From NCBI GenBank assembly GCA_039602395.1, contig JBCNJP010000003.1, positions 14,549,876 to 14,613,875 of the forward strand: a stretch of DNA of 64,000 nt, in the 5' to 3' direction. Origin of the DNA: Deinandra increscens subsp. villosa (lineage: Eukaryota; Streptophyta; Magnoliopsida; Asterales; Asteraceae). Shown here in pieces: positions 42,240 to 52,172 of this stretch. The position numbers were made by a program, and so were the translations under genes. The first letter of the stretch is position 1. Each line of letters starts with the position of its first letter. The notes below the pieces were generated by a model. The model was given only the letters and a program-made list of their open reading frames with translations. It ran no database searches and was not told the DNA's origin.

Positions 42240-42458
42240 CAGGGGTGTTTTAATAGTTTTAGAGGCTTAAAGCGAACTAAAAATCCAGAGGCCCTTCAAA
42301 CACATATCAATCTTATGGTTATTAGATTGTACAATGTTCAAACCATATAAAACATATATATATATATATTCTTTATTTTTTTTTATAAAAATTGGGGCCC
42401 TATTAAAATGGGAGTTTAAAGCCCTAGCTTTATTTAAATTATTGTTAAGCCACCCGTG
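42240..42458. mobile_element. Short hAT-type MITE
   Basis: The ends are caggggtg at 42240 and cacccgtg ending at 42458. They are flanked by gctgacac (42232-42239) and gatgacac (42459-42466), an 8-bp duplication with one mismatch. The interior has gaggcccttcaaa and ggggccctattaaaa, the GGGCCC-type sequence also seen in the hAT arms at 31638 and 41170. It is 219 bp and non-coding. Confidence 0.72.
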
Positions 42459-42583
42459 GATGACACATTGTTGCTTGATGACCGAGCCGCATGATTTTGT
42501 TCTGACGATCGTTTTCAATTCTTTAACACACATGTACAACTTAGAGATAAAAGAACAAAGAATCACTCATATTATTTGGTTAA

Positions 42584-42918
42584 GGGTAAACGCAATACCC
42601 TTCCCGATCCAATCGGGAAGGTGAAAACGGGGAAAATCGGGGAAACGGGAACACGGGGAAACCATTACTTGGCTGCTCGGGAAAAATCGGGGAAAGGGGA
42701 ATTCGGGATCGGGAAGGTTAAAATGGGGTTGGGACCCCGATTTTTTCAAGAGAGAGTGGGAGAGTGGGGAAGGTTTTTATGGGGTGTTTGGGAGAGTCGG
42801 AGAGTGGGGAAACCATTACCCACAAAATGGGGAAAAATGGGAAGGGGTGGGAAATGATGAGGTGGAACCAAAAATGGAGTGGGGGATTGGGGAAATGGGG
42901 AAACCATTGCCTTTACCC
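42584..42918. mobile_element. PIF/Harbinger-type MITE (GGGTAAAsGCAAT ends)
   Basis: The left end gggtaaacgcaatacc at 42584 and the inverted right end gggtaaaggcaatggtttcc (ending 42918) are flanked by TAA on both sides (42581-42583 and 42919-42921), the 3-bp duplication of PIF/Harbinger. The interior is G-rich with many gggga and cgggaa repeats. No reliable coding region is present. Confidence 0.82.
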
Positions 42919-42921
42919 TAA

Positions 42922-43294
42922 GGTGTCATTCTTGTTGTAACTGAAATTATTATGTTGTTGTGAAAGCATTTCTCTTGTTTTGGATCACTCTTCAATACCC
43001 TTGAGGATCTCATTTTGGAGAGTCACATTGCTGGTAATATAAAACCTTTATCATCCTGAGTAATTTTTTTAAGATCATTCTCAAAGCAATTGACTAGATC
43101 TTTCGGGAAGTTTTGGTCATTCTTCAACATATTGAGAGATGATCAAGGCACAAATGGACTATAAGTTATAGATCTAACACAACTAGCGTCACTACAAGCA
43201 AGAAAATGTTTCATTTCTTTTCCTAATCGGAAACCGATCTCTCATCAAAATAGGTGGTTTAGTTTTGGATCATAAATTGTACGGTTGACACACA
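42922..43294. other. Intergenic DNA
   Basis: No coding region or repeat is recognised between the two Harbinger-type MITEs. Confidence 0.5.
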
Positions 43295-43297
43295 TAA

Positions 43298-43533
43298 GGC
43301 TGTTCGTAATGGGGCTGCATGGGACACCATGGAGCCCAAAACCCCCATATAGTGCCCCTTCCTGCACCCCCAGCAGCGCCATCCTTCTCCTTCCCCCCTT
43401 TAAGCGCCATCTCTACAATGCCCCCCCCCCCCTCTCAGATTCCGGCGCCATGGGGAATATCCCCACTACGGTGGGGGCGCTAAGGGGGGGGGGGGGGGCT
43501 ATGGCGCCATCTCCACCTCCACTACGAACAGCC
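43298..43533. mobile_element. PIF/Harbinger-type MITE (GGCTGTTCGTAATGGGG)
   Basis: Termini ggctgttcgtaatgggg (43298) and the inverted ccactacgaacagcc (ending 43533) are flanked by perfect TAA duplications at 43295-43297 and 43534-43536. It is 236 bp with poly-C (43421-43433) and poly-G (43484-43498) tracts that can pair with each other. It belongs to the same family as 47301-47606 and 20196-20453. Confidence 0.92.
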
Positions 43534-43536
43534 TAA

Positions 43537-43975
43537 GATAAAAGAGTGAACACTTATAACAAGATTGGGCAAGGGTGAGGACGGACTAACACTGATGTGA
43601 AGAATGATGTCACAAGATTATAAATATGTTTGTTGAACTAATCTTGTAATTATTAAATAGTTAAGGTTAATTAGCAAAACTTTATTAATTATTTAATGAG
43701 TTAATTACGTTTTGCGTCCACGTGGTTTGCTGACTTTTACGGATTGAGTCCAAAAGTTACAAAATTTCCATCTCACGTTTGTATTTCTAAGCAATTTAAG
43801 TCCTTGTGACTAACGGGGTTAATTTTTTATGTTAACTCAAGGGGTATTTTAGCCATTTTACACATTAGAAACCTGTTATGTAAACTAACAAGGTTTACAT
43901 AGATGCATGGACTATGTAGATGCATGGACTATTTTGTAATTTATATAATGTGTTTGTCTTATTATCCCATACACA
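43537..43975. other. Intergenic DNA, possibly an old repeat
   Basis: The segment 43680-43870 (ttacgttttgcgtccacgtgg, tgactaacggggttaa) has the style of repeats common in plant intergenic DNA, but no termini were found. The 15-bp atgcatggactatgt is tandemly duplicated near 43903-43935. Confidence 0.45.
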
Positions 43976-43983
43976 CTAACACA

Positions 43984-44518
43984 CAATGTTTTAAAACCGG
44001 ATTTTTAAACCGGACCGGCCTTATGTAAAAAACGGTTCAACCCGTTGACCCGGGTTGACCCGGACGGTCGAACCGGATTGAGTATTCAAACATGTAAATT
44101 ATAATATATATTTTATAAACTTTTAACCGTGACAAATGTCGTTAAGAAACTTTAATAAAATTTAAAACAAGTTACAATTATCCAAAATAACATTAATACA
44201 AGTTCTAATAAAATTATATTTATCAAAAAAATATCAGGCCTGATCAGTTAACTTCAATTAAGAAAATAGTGAAAACCCTACGGCCCTACCTTTTTTCATT
44301 GTTTTAAAAATATATTTTTTTAACTTAATTAAAAAAAACGGTTCACCCCGGTTGAACCGGCCGGTTCAACCGTAAAACCCGGTGGTTCAACCGGAAAACC
44401 CGCCAGTTCATTTTTTTATTCGGAAATACTAAAAACCGCCTCAACTAAACCGGTGCACCCACCGATTAGCGGTTCAACCGGTTGAACCGGCCGGTTCAAT
44501 CCGGTTTTTAAAACATTG
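43984..44518. mobile_element. hAT-type MITE, CCGGTTGAACCGG family (copy 1)
   Basis: Termini caatgttttaaaaccggatt (43984) and the inverted aatccggtttttaaaacattg (ending 44518) are flanked by perfect 8-bp duplications ctaacaca (43976-43983 and 44519-44526). Subterminal regions are arrays of ggttgaaccgg / ccggttcaacc; the centre is AT-rich. It is 535 bp and non-coding. The same family as 46072-46447. Confidence 0.93.
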
Positions 44519-44526
44519 CTAACACA

Positions 44527-44953
44527 CATATGTACAAACTAAAGAAAAGGAAAAGAGAAAGAAAGAAGAAAAAAGAAGAAGGGAGGTCGGCGGCTTCCTG
44601 TCGGCCGACTACCGGCGACCCTTCCGCCCGACGACCTTGCGACCTCCGGTGTCCGGCAACCTCGCATAGACGGTGGCGAGCAACTCTGGGTGTTCTAATC
44701 ATTTCTCTCTCCCCCTCCAATTCGAATCCGAGCCACGGTTCCGGTGGGCCTTCGGTCACCACTGGCAATGAAGATAACGGTGAGGGCAACTGGGGTTTTC
44801 GGTGGTGGGAAAAGGGTCACCGGAGCCGTTAGAAATCCTTACCTAGGTCGCTGGAAATCGCGACAGAAAGGGGTCACCGGAGCCGCTAGAAAACCCTAGC
44901 CATTGCCGGAAACGAACTTGCAACAAACACCGGAACCGAACCTGCAACAAACC
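44527..44953. other. GC-rich segment running into the assembly gap
   Basis: In contrast to its surroundings it is GC-rich (gtcggcggcttcc, gaccttgcgacctccgg), with repeated gtcaccggagccgyta at 44815 and 44873 and caacaaac/accggaaccgaacctg repeats next to the gap. A 100-codon plus-strand frame (44530-44832) has low-complexity composition and no recognisable domain. It may be the 5' part of a gene or of an LTR element; undecidable with the gap. Confidence 0.4.
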
Positions 44954-45453
44954 NNNNNNNNNNNNNNNNNNNNNNNNNNNNNNNNNNNNNNNNNNNNNNN
45001 NNNNNNNNNNNNNNNNNNNNNNNNNNNNNNNNNNNNNNNNNNNNNNNNNNNNNNNNNNNNNNNNNNNNNNNNNNNNNNNNNNNNNNNNNNNNNNNNNNNN
45101 NNNNNNNNNNNNNNNNNNNNNNNNNNNNNNNNNNNNNNNNNNNNNNNNNNNNNNNNNNNNNNNNNNNNNNNNNNNNNNNNNNNNNNNNNNNNNNNNNNNN
45201 NNNNNNNNNNNNNNNNNNNNNNNNNNNNNNNNNNNNNNNNNNNNNNNNNNNNNNNNNNNNNNNNNNNNNNNNNNNNNNNNNNNNNNNNNNNNNNNNNNNN
45301 NNNNNNNNNNNNNNNNNNNNNNNNNNNNNNNNNNNNNNNNNNNNNNNNNNNNNNNNNNNNNNNNNNNNNNNNNNNNNNNNNNNNNNNNNNNNNNNNNNNN
45401 NNNNNNNNNNNNNNNNNNNNNNNNNNNNNNNNNNNNNNNNNNNNNNNNNNNNN
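44954..45453. other. Assembly gap (500 N)
   Basis: Exactly 500 N, a fixed-length placeholder. Any open frame crossing it is artificial. Confidence 0.98.
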
Positions 45454-45574
45454 AACAACATTACTACATATTATGTAGTTCAGCGTATGAAAAAAATCCA
45501 GGGATGAAATTCCGTAACATACAAAACATATTAAAACAATAAATCTGGCCCAAAAACAAAAATAAGGAGTTTGA

Positions 45575-45753
45575 AATTTTTGACGGTTCAAACCGGTAAA
45601 CCGGAAACCCAAACCGGTAAATCCGGATTGTTCGATCCAGCAAACCCGGACCAACCCGTTCGATTTGGGTTGAAAAAAATCGAACCCGTATGTTACGGTT
45701 TGGTTCAAAAAATTCCCAAAACCCGGACCAACCGGACCATGAACACCCCTAAT
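45575..45753. mobile_element. MITE remnant with ACCGG repeats, left end not found
   Basis: A run of ccggtaaaccggaaaccc-like repeats ends with ccggaccatgaacacccctaat. The inverted form of that end (aggggtgttcatgg) is a common terminus of non-autonomous plant hAT elements. The left terminus is not visible; it may lie before the gap or be lost. Confidence 0.5.
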
Positions 45754-46009
45754 CTCAACCGGCCCCACATTCACACAAAAAGAACACTTTTGTGAAAATT
45801 GACTTTTAACCCCGACACCAAATAGAAGTCATAATAATATAGTATTTTTAATATCAATGTAAAACTATGTGTACGGTTTTTTTAGTGAGTGTATTGTTTT
45901 TGTGATGGTGAATCCATAAATATAATTTTAATAAAATGTAAATAACTAAGTGTTCTCCCCCAATGAAAAAGTAGCGTGCTTCATTAAATTCTTTAGACCC
46001 AAGTTCAAA

Positions 46010-46740
46010 TCCGACCCTCCTTATCCTATTTTTGTGTGGTGGGTTAAACTTTAGCGGCTTCCAACGAAGGTCAATGTTTTAAAAACCGGTTTTTTAGTTG
46101 AACCGGAAAACCTTTCGGGACCGGTTTGAGCGGTCGGACTGGTTAGACCGGCTGGTTGAACCGGTTAGGGAATTTATATATATTTTCTTATAAAAATGTT
46201 AATACACTTGTACACCCCAACAAAAGTAGTTAAAATACAATTATAATCAAAAAAAGTTAAAAAAATAAATAAATAAAAAAATCAGAAAACCGGTTGAACC
46301 GGAAAAAAACAGAAAAAACTGGAAAACCGGCCGGTCTAACCCGGTCCGGTTATTACCAAAAAAACGGGATATAAAAAACCGGTGAGGAAGGCGGTTCGCG
46401 GTTGAACCGGTTAAACCGGCCGATTCGAACCGGTTTTTAAAACATTGACGAAGGTTGCTTTAAGATCTAGTAATATCTTTATGCATAAGATTGATTGTTC
46501 GTTTTGTGGGAATTACGATGAGACGACGAATCATATTTTCTTTTCATGTAGCTTGGATCAGTCGGTTTGGGACATTGTCTCATGGTGTTAGATTCCTTCC
46601 TCTTATCTTTTTAGCATATGGATCTTCTGATATTCATAAATATACTGAAGAGTCAAAGAAATGGAAGAAGTTTGTCCATATATATGGTGGTATTGACTGT
46701 AGTTGCCATTTGAAAAACATGTAATAGGTTAGAATTTGCA
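46010..46740 (+). pseudogene. LINE zf-RVT fragment split by a MITE
   Basis: Joining across the element at 46072-46447 gives a reading with LPTKVALRSSN, then IDCSFCGNYDETTNHIFFSC and VWDIVSWC, the zinc-binding zf-RVT domain at the end of plant L1-type LINE ORF2. Stops and frame changes occur after about 46590. No RT domain and no poly(A) tail are found, so it is an internal fragment. The MITE insertion postdates the LINE. Confidence 0.75.
46072..46447. mobile_element. hAT-type MITE, CCGGTTGAACCGG family (copy 2)
   Basis: Termini caatgttttaaaaaccgg (46072) and the inverted ccggtttttaaaacattg (ending 46447) have perfect 8-bp duplications acgaaggt (46064-46071 and 46448-46455). It is 376 bp with the same subterminal ggttgaaccgg arrays as the copy at 43984-44518. 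It inserted into LINE coding sequence. Confidence 0.95.
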
Positions 46741-47297
46741 AAATTATTGTAGATACGAATGCTTTGGGCTATCTTTGGTTGAGAAATAGATCTAGAGCGG
46801 GTGTTATCTAGAAGTAATGAACTAATAGTGTAAGTTTGATCTTAAAGATCTTCAAAATATCCACCTATCACTTTTTTAACCTCTTATTTTTTTTTTGTCA
46901 CATCATCATCCCACACTTTCACACTTTACCTTCACAATACCTACACCACACTGACCTTTTTTTTTTATTAAATAAATCAAAAAAGAAGAGAGGGAAGAGT
47001 GGGGTTAGAGAGAGGTAAAGAGACATGGTGGAATGAGGAAAGAGGGAGGGATGTAGTGGATGGGGACTGTGGGGTTTCAATTTTCTACGGGGCTGCACCA
47101 AGTGCAGTGGTGTCACTGTGGTGCGTTTTGGCCAGCTCAGCTCCACCACACTCAGCGGTGGAAGCATTGTGTTTATCCTAATTGTATTAAGTTGTATGAG
47201 TGTTGTTCTTTTCTCTTTTTATTTTTTTCTTGTTGTATTATTCTTGGCGTAGCTTTTGGTCAGCTCTCATTTATTATTTATAATATTCCGTTAGTTG
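46741..47297. other. Intergenic DNA
   Basis: AT-rich to 46980, then a purine-rich stretch (agaagagagggaagag) and a GC-balanced block with gtgcagtggtgtcactgtgg and ctcagctccaccaca, which form a loose inverted pair. No gene is recognisable. Confidence 0.45.
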
Positions 47298-47300
47298 TTA

Positions 47301-47606
47301 GGCTATGTATGATGGTAAAATTCCTGTGTTGGGTAAATCGCGACACGTGGTAGCCCAGACAACAAGGGGCTCCATGTGTAAAAGTGGTATAGTGGGAGGG
47401 GCATTATAATATTAATCATCTTATTTAAAAAAAATTGGCCAATCAAAAAAGGAGAAACACATGGACCAATCAGAGAAGGAGAGAGAAACAGGGGGTTATG
47501 CATATTACGCCAAGAGGGGGAAGGGACGCTATAGGAGAGTGGTATAATGGTGTTTAAGGTGCTATGAGGCCCTATGACGCCCTCATAAAATCCACTACGG
47601 ATAGCC
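47301..47606. mobile_element. PIF/Harbinger-type MITE (GGCTATGTATGATGG / CCACTACGGATAGCC)
   Basis: Termini ggctatgtatgatgg (47301) and the inverted ggctatccgtagtgg (ending 47606) are flanked by TTA at 47298-47300 and 47607-47609. It is 306 bp. Just outside, tagccttataaaaag is tandemly duplicated (47602-47632), indicating local slippage after insertion. Confidence 0.88.
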
Positions 47607-47759
47607 TTATAAAAAGTAGCCTTATAAAAAGAAAAAAGAAATATTGAGGTTAAGAAAATGTTATTGAGTAAAATCCACTAATCATTTGTTTATAAATGGA
47701 TTAAAATCCATGTTAATGCGATAACTTTTTATATGAAAATTAAGGGACTTCATATATGT

Positions 47760-50197
47760 GTTATATAACATTCGCCTCTTTCCGTTTCGTAAAAACCTGA
47801 CCCGATTTGAAATTTCACACGTATTCGATTTTCGGTTAAATACTTATCTAGTAATTTCGAATATTTACTAAATTATACTCTCAAATAATATCTTAAAGGA
47901 TCCAAAATCATCTTTACAAAATAAAATATTTAATTGGTTAATTGTAAACGAAATTAAAACAAATTACGGATTTTCGCGTAAGATGTTTAACCGGAAGTCT
48001 CGTTTAATTAAAAAATCATTTTAGATGTTCAAATGTTCTTTTACAAAGTCAAAGATTGATTGTATGGTCGTAGTTTGGATTTGGTGATTTAAAACAACAA
48101 TTAATCATTTCGTAATTTTTATGTGTTTTTTGTTCGTGAATCGTCGTAACCAGGAGCCTTGTAAATCTCAAAACTCATATTTTTCAATTTCATCATGTGC
48201 TTATGGGTCTAATGTACTTTTGTATAAAATTTGAGGTCAAACCGACGTAAACCGAGCACCGAACGAAGCGATTGAAATGGAAAAAATAAAAAATATTTAA
48301 GCCTTGCCCTCCCCTCCTCCCCCTCGCGTGTCGCGAAGGGTATTCCCTCATATGTCGCGTTTGGCGATAGAAGGTTAACAACTATGTTTTCTTTGTTCTT
48401 CGCAACCAGACTCGTATTTTTGATTAAAAACATATTTTAAATTCGCTTTTTTTAGTTTAACACTGGATAATTATCATACAATATATATATTCAATTAGGA
48501 ATCCTATAACCATCCAAAACCTTTTTAGATTAGCTTTAATTGATTTAATTAATGATTTCTCAACTTATTAAACTTGGATAATCATAACCCTCTCCAGTTT
48601 GACCTCCATATGACCTCTCCACTATATATACCTTCACAATTCTCCTCTATGATCACCATTCGACATATTCCAACTCTCAATTTCGGCATTCAAACTCTCG
48701 ATTTTGTTTTGAAAAGTCAACGACCACGAGTTTGACCGTCTGATTTCATCCACTTCCTTTGACTTTCTTAGGTAAGTTTATTTATTAAACTCCTTCAAAA
48801 GCCCTCTGTTGGTTTTTGCTTTTAAAGCCTTCTATGAAAAATCAAACGTTTAATCAATATACATAATTGGGGAATTCTTAATAAACCAAATTAATCATGT
48901 TCTACTGATCTCTACTCATCCTAAATTATTTGTTATGACATTATGATGTTCTAATGCAACAAAACCAAATTTTGATCATAAAAAATAAAGCTTTAGCACA
49001 CGACCCGTTTAAACAAGACTTTTCTTGTGTAAACTTTTGTCCGGATGAATTTGTTATAATTTAATTGTAGTATTCTGATCCGGATTGTTCATAATCATGT
49101 TAGATTAGGTATGAAACAATAAACTTGGTTAAATATGTAATTTTGTAAACTTTAGGGTTGTTTTTGTAATTATGGAAACTATAGGGTAGATTTCATCATT
49201 TAGGCAAACTTTTGATATCTTTTAATCCTGACCTTGTAGTTTATGAATTACCAAAATAAGAACCTAAGTCAAATTTATTTCAAAATTGACACATAAACTT
49301 TTGGACCAATTTTCAACAAACGTACAATTTAAACTTAAAACATGTAAATCAATTTAATAAACATAATTTCCCGATTATATATAAACGTAGAACTTAGACG
49401 TTTCAATTCCTCTATTCATTTAGCATATTCGTTCGGTTAGGGTGACCTCAGGATTCGCGATTCTATTTTCTTCGATGCTATTTTCTCAACACTTGCACTA
49501 CTATTCATATGAGCATTCATAGCTCCTTTTTACTTTTCTACTTTGGGGTGTAACATGTATCTATATTTCAAATCATTAAACGTTATTTCTCTTTAAACAT
49601 GTATGCAATTCTATGATGCCCAATATGTTAAATTCAGTGTGTGTGAAACTTGTGTGTGGATGGAAAGTGTGTGGAAGTTGGAATTCGTTAGTTATTAATC
49701 ATTAATCGCTTGTATATCGTTAACGACCAACGTGCCCATGGTAACAATAATAGATCTATTGGCTTGACCGCCCACCTGACTTGATCGATAATTGGTGCTG
49801 GGTGATTGCTCCCTATATCGTCAGAGGATTGATACACAACAATCATTATTCGCTTACTTGTTGATCATATCATATGAATGTTTCACTTGACTCATAGTCG
49901 CATGTTTTTAATTCAATATACATATGTAACCTATAAACCTATGTTTAATCACCAACTACTTTGTAGTTGACATTTTATCTTATACATGTAGCAGGATTTT
50001 ACTTAGGCTGTTTTGTGAACACGATAGGATTGTTGGACCTAGATAAAAGCTTAAAATAATCAGATTTAGTGTTTTGTTGTTATGTTTGATTTGGTTGTAA
50101 AATTATTCATATATAATGGAATGACATGTTTAAGTATATCGCAACTCTATTAGTTAACATGCCCCGACATATTTCACTGTCGGTTGGGGTGTGACAT
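47760..50197. other. Non-coding region, possible large solo LTR
   Basis: About 2.4 kb without coding potential. It has a TATA-like ctatatatacc at 48622 preceded by promoter-like sequence. It begins near tgttatataac and ends ggttggggtgtgaca near 50197, an ending (GGGTGTGACA) seen in many plant LTRs. No 5-bp duplication could be matched, so the call as solo LTR is weak. Alternatively it is ordinary intergenic DNA with old repeats. Confidence 0.3.
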
Positions 50198-51815
50198 GTT
50201 ACATACTAAAAAATACCAGGGGTCTTCGTCAGGGTGATCCGTTATCCCCTTTCCTCTTCGTTATTGCCATGGAGGCTCTTACTTGCATCATGAGAAAAGT
50301 TGAATCTGCGGGCTTCATCAGAGGCTTATCGCTGCCAAATAATGGTCGTCCATTTCTCATCTGCTTTTTGCAGATGACGTGCTCTTTGTGTGAGAATGGT
50401 CCGATTCGTGTATCAAAAACATTGCTCGTCTCCTTCGTCTCTTCTACTTTGCTTCGGGGCTGAAACTAAACTTAAGCAAAAGTTGCTTGTATGGCCTGGG
50501 CAGTTAAGGAGCTCCTTGGACGCTATGGCTGGCTCGTTGGGCTGTGCTTCGGGTTCCCTTCCTTTCAACTACATTGGCCTTCCCATCGGAGCTAACATGA
50601 ATGTGGCTAGGAACTAGAAGCCGGTGTTTGATAAATTCTCCACTAGACTCTCTAGATGGAAAAGTAAAACGCTTTCCATTAGTGGTCGTCTCACTCTGAT
50701 TAAATCTGTGTTATCTGTTGTGTCACTATATTTTTTCTCGATTTTTAGGGCTCCGAATAACGTTCTGGATAGGCTCGAAAGGATACGTAGACAATTTCTT
50801 TAGGGGAGCAATGCGGAGGGCAAAAAGATTCATTGGGTCAACTGGAACACTGTCATCGCTCCTACGGATTCCGAGGGTCTCGGTGTGGGTTCTCTAAAAG
50901 CATCTAACTTAGCGCTTCTTTCTAAATGGGTCTGGAGGTACCCTCGTGAGCCCACTAACCTGTGGAGAAGATCCATTGCTGCGATCCATTCTAATGCTTC
51001 TACGGCTTGGGATGGTACGGTTAAGCTCACCTTAGCGGGTCCCTGGAAAGCTATTTCGAAGATCGAGTCTTCCTTCTCTGCTTACGACATTTCTCCCTCC
51101 TCTTGGGACTCTAATTTCCGTTCATGTATGGTGAGAGAGACTATCATGAAGAAATACTACTTCGATGTCCAGCTTCTGTATTAATGGAGTAACTGGATTC
51201 CCATTAAATTGAATATCCACATGTGGAGGGTTTCTTGGGGCCATATTCCGACTTGCCAAGCGATGCAGAACAGAGGAATTTATATCCCTTGTATCGACTG
51301 CCCCTTATGCTTGGATTATGTTGAGTCTATTGATCACTGTTTTGTGGACTGCCCGGTGGCTATCAGGGTTTGGGATAAGCTCTCTGTCTGGATCAAATTA
51401 CCCTCTATTTTCGCATTCTCCTTCAAAGATATAATTGATTTCCACCTATTCATTCAAGGCTCTAAGAAGAAAAAGAAGCTTTTGCGCTCTATCTTTTCGG
51501 TGGCATGTTGGCTAATTTGGCGCAATAGGAATGATAAAATCCACAACGGCAAATCAAGAACGACTGAGGTTATCCTTGGGGATATAAAGGCGTTCTTCTT
51601 CCTTTGGATCTCTTCTCGAGTGAAGGACTTTAGCGTGAAATGGGAGGAATGATGTAACTTTAATTTCTACATGTAATCTGATGTTCTGTCTTCTTTGAGG
51701 TGCGTCTCTTGTTGTTTTGTTTCCAATTTTGGGTTCGGGCCGATTAGCTCCTTGCGAGACGCCCGTTTTTAATAAAATTGCCGTTCAATTTTTTTTTTTA
51801 ATAATAATAAAAAAA
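50195..51815 (+). pseudogene. LINE (L1-type) RT C-terminal half and zf-RVT domain, decayed
   Basis: It begins inside RT with TRGLRQGDPLSPFLFVIAME, passes the FADD-box region (about 50365, where a frame change occurs), and continues with YIGLPIGAN, TRLSRWKSKTLSISGRLTLI and FRAPNNVLDRLERI. Then it has the WRVSWGHIPTCQAM and CPLCLDYVESIDHCFVDC zinc-binding region near 51290-51360, and VACWLIWRNRNDKIHNGK. In-frame stops lie at about 50618, 50800 and 51182. The 3' end is aataaaattgccgttcaattttttttttta near 51770-51800. The endonuclease domain is absent. It lies about 360 bp upstream of the maspardin-like gene. Confidence 0.9.
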
Positions 51816-52172
51816 GGGTGATTTAATGGTATTTGGTATTAACGAACTCTTCAAACCGAAAAATTACCAAACCAAGATAACATCAAACCCTATATTTAGA
51901 TTTTAGAGTCAACCATTCAAATTGGTGCAAATTAGGCTGAACGCTTATCTGTCCGCCGGCTCGATGCATTCAAATTCGGTAACCGATCACGTGGTTCAGC
52001 TTTTTCCTTCCACAATCATGTGAGGGTACAAAAAAAAGATCCAACAAGATTCTCCCAACAAAATCGATGACCAAACCCACTGCCCACCCACGATCAACAA
52101 ATCAAGAGTTGAATCTCTGTTAATGGGCAGCAAATTTAGTTACTTTCTTTACGATCATCAACAAAATCAGCA

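Noticed and set aside
42576..42857. 93-codon Gly/Lys-rich plus-strand frame
   Set aside because: It lies inside a Harbinger-type MITE of GGGGAA repeats and has no domain.
44886..45774. Long open frames across the N run at 44954-45453
   Set aside because: Same artefact. The readable parts are translations of ACCGG-type repeats.
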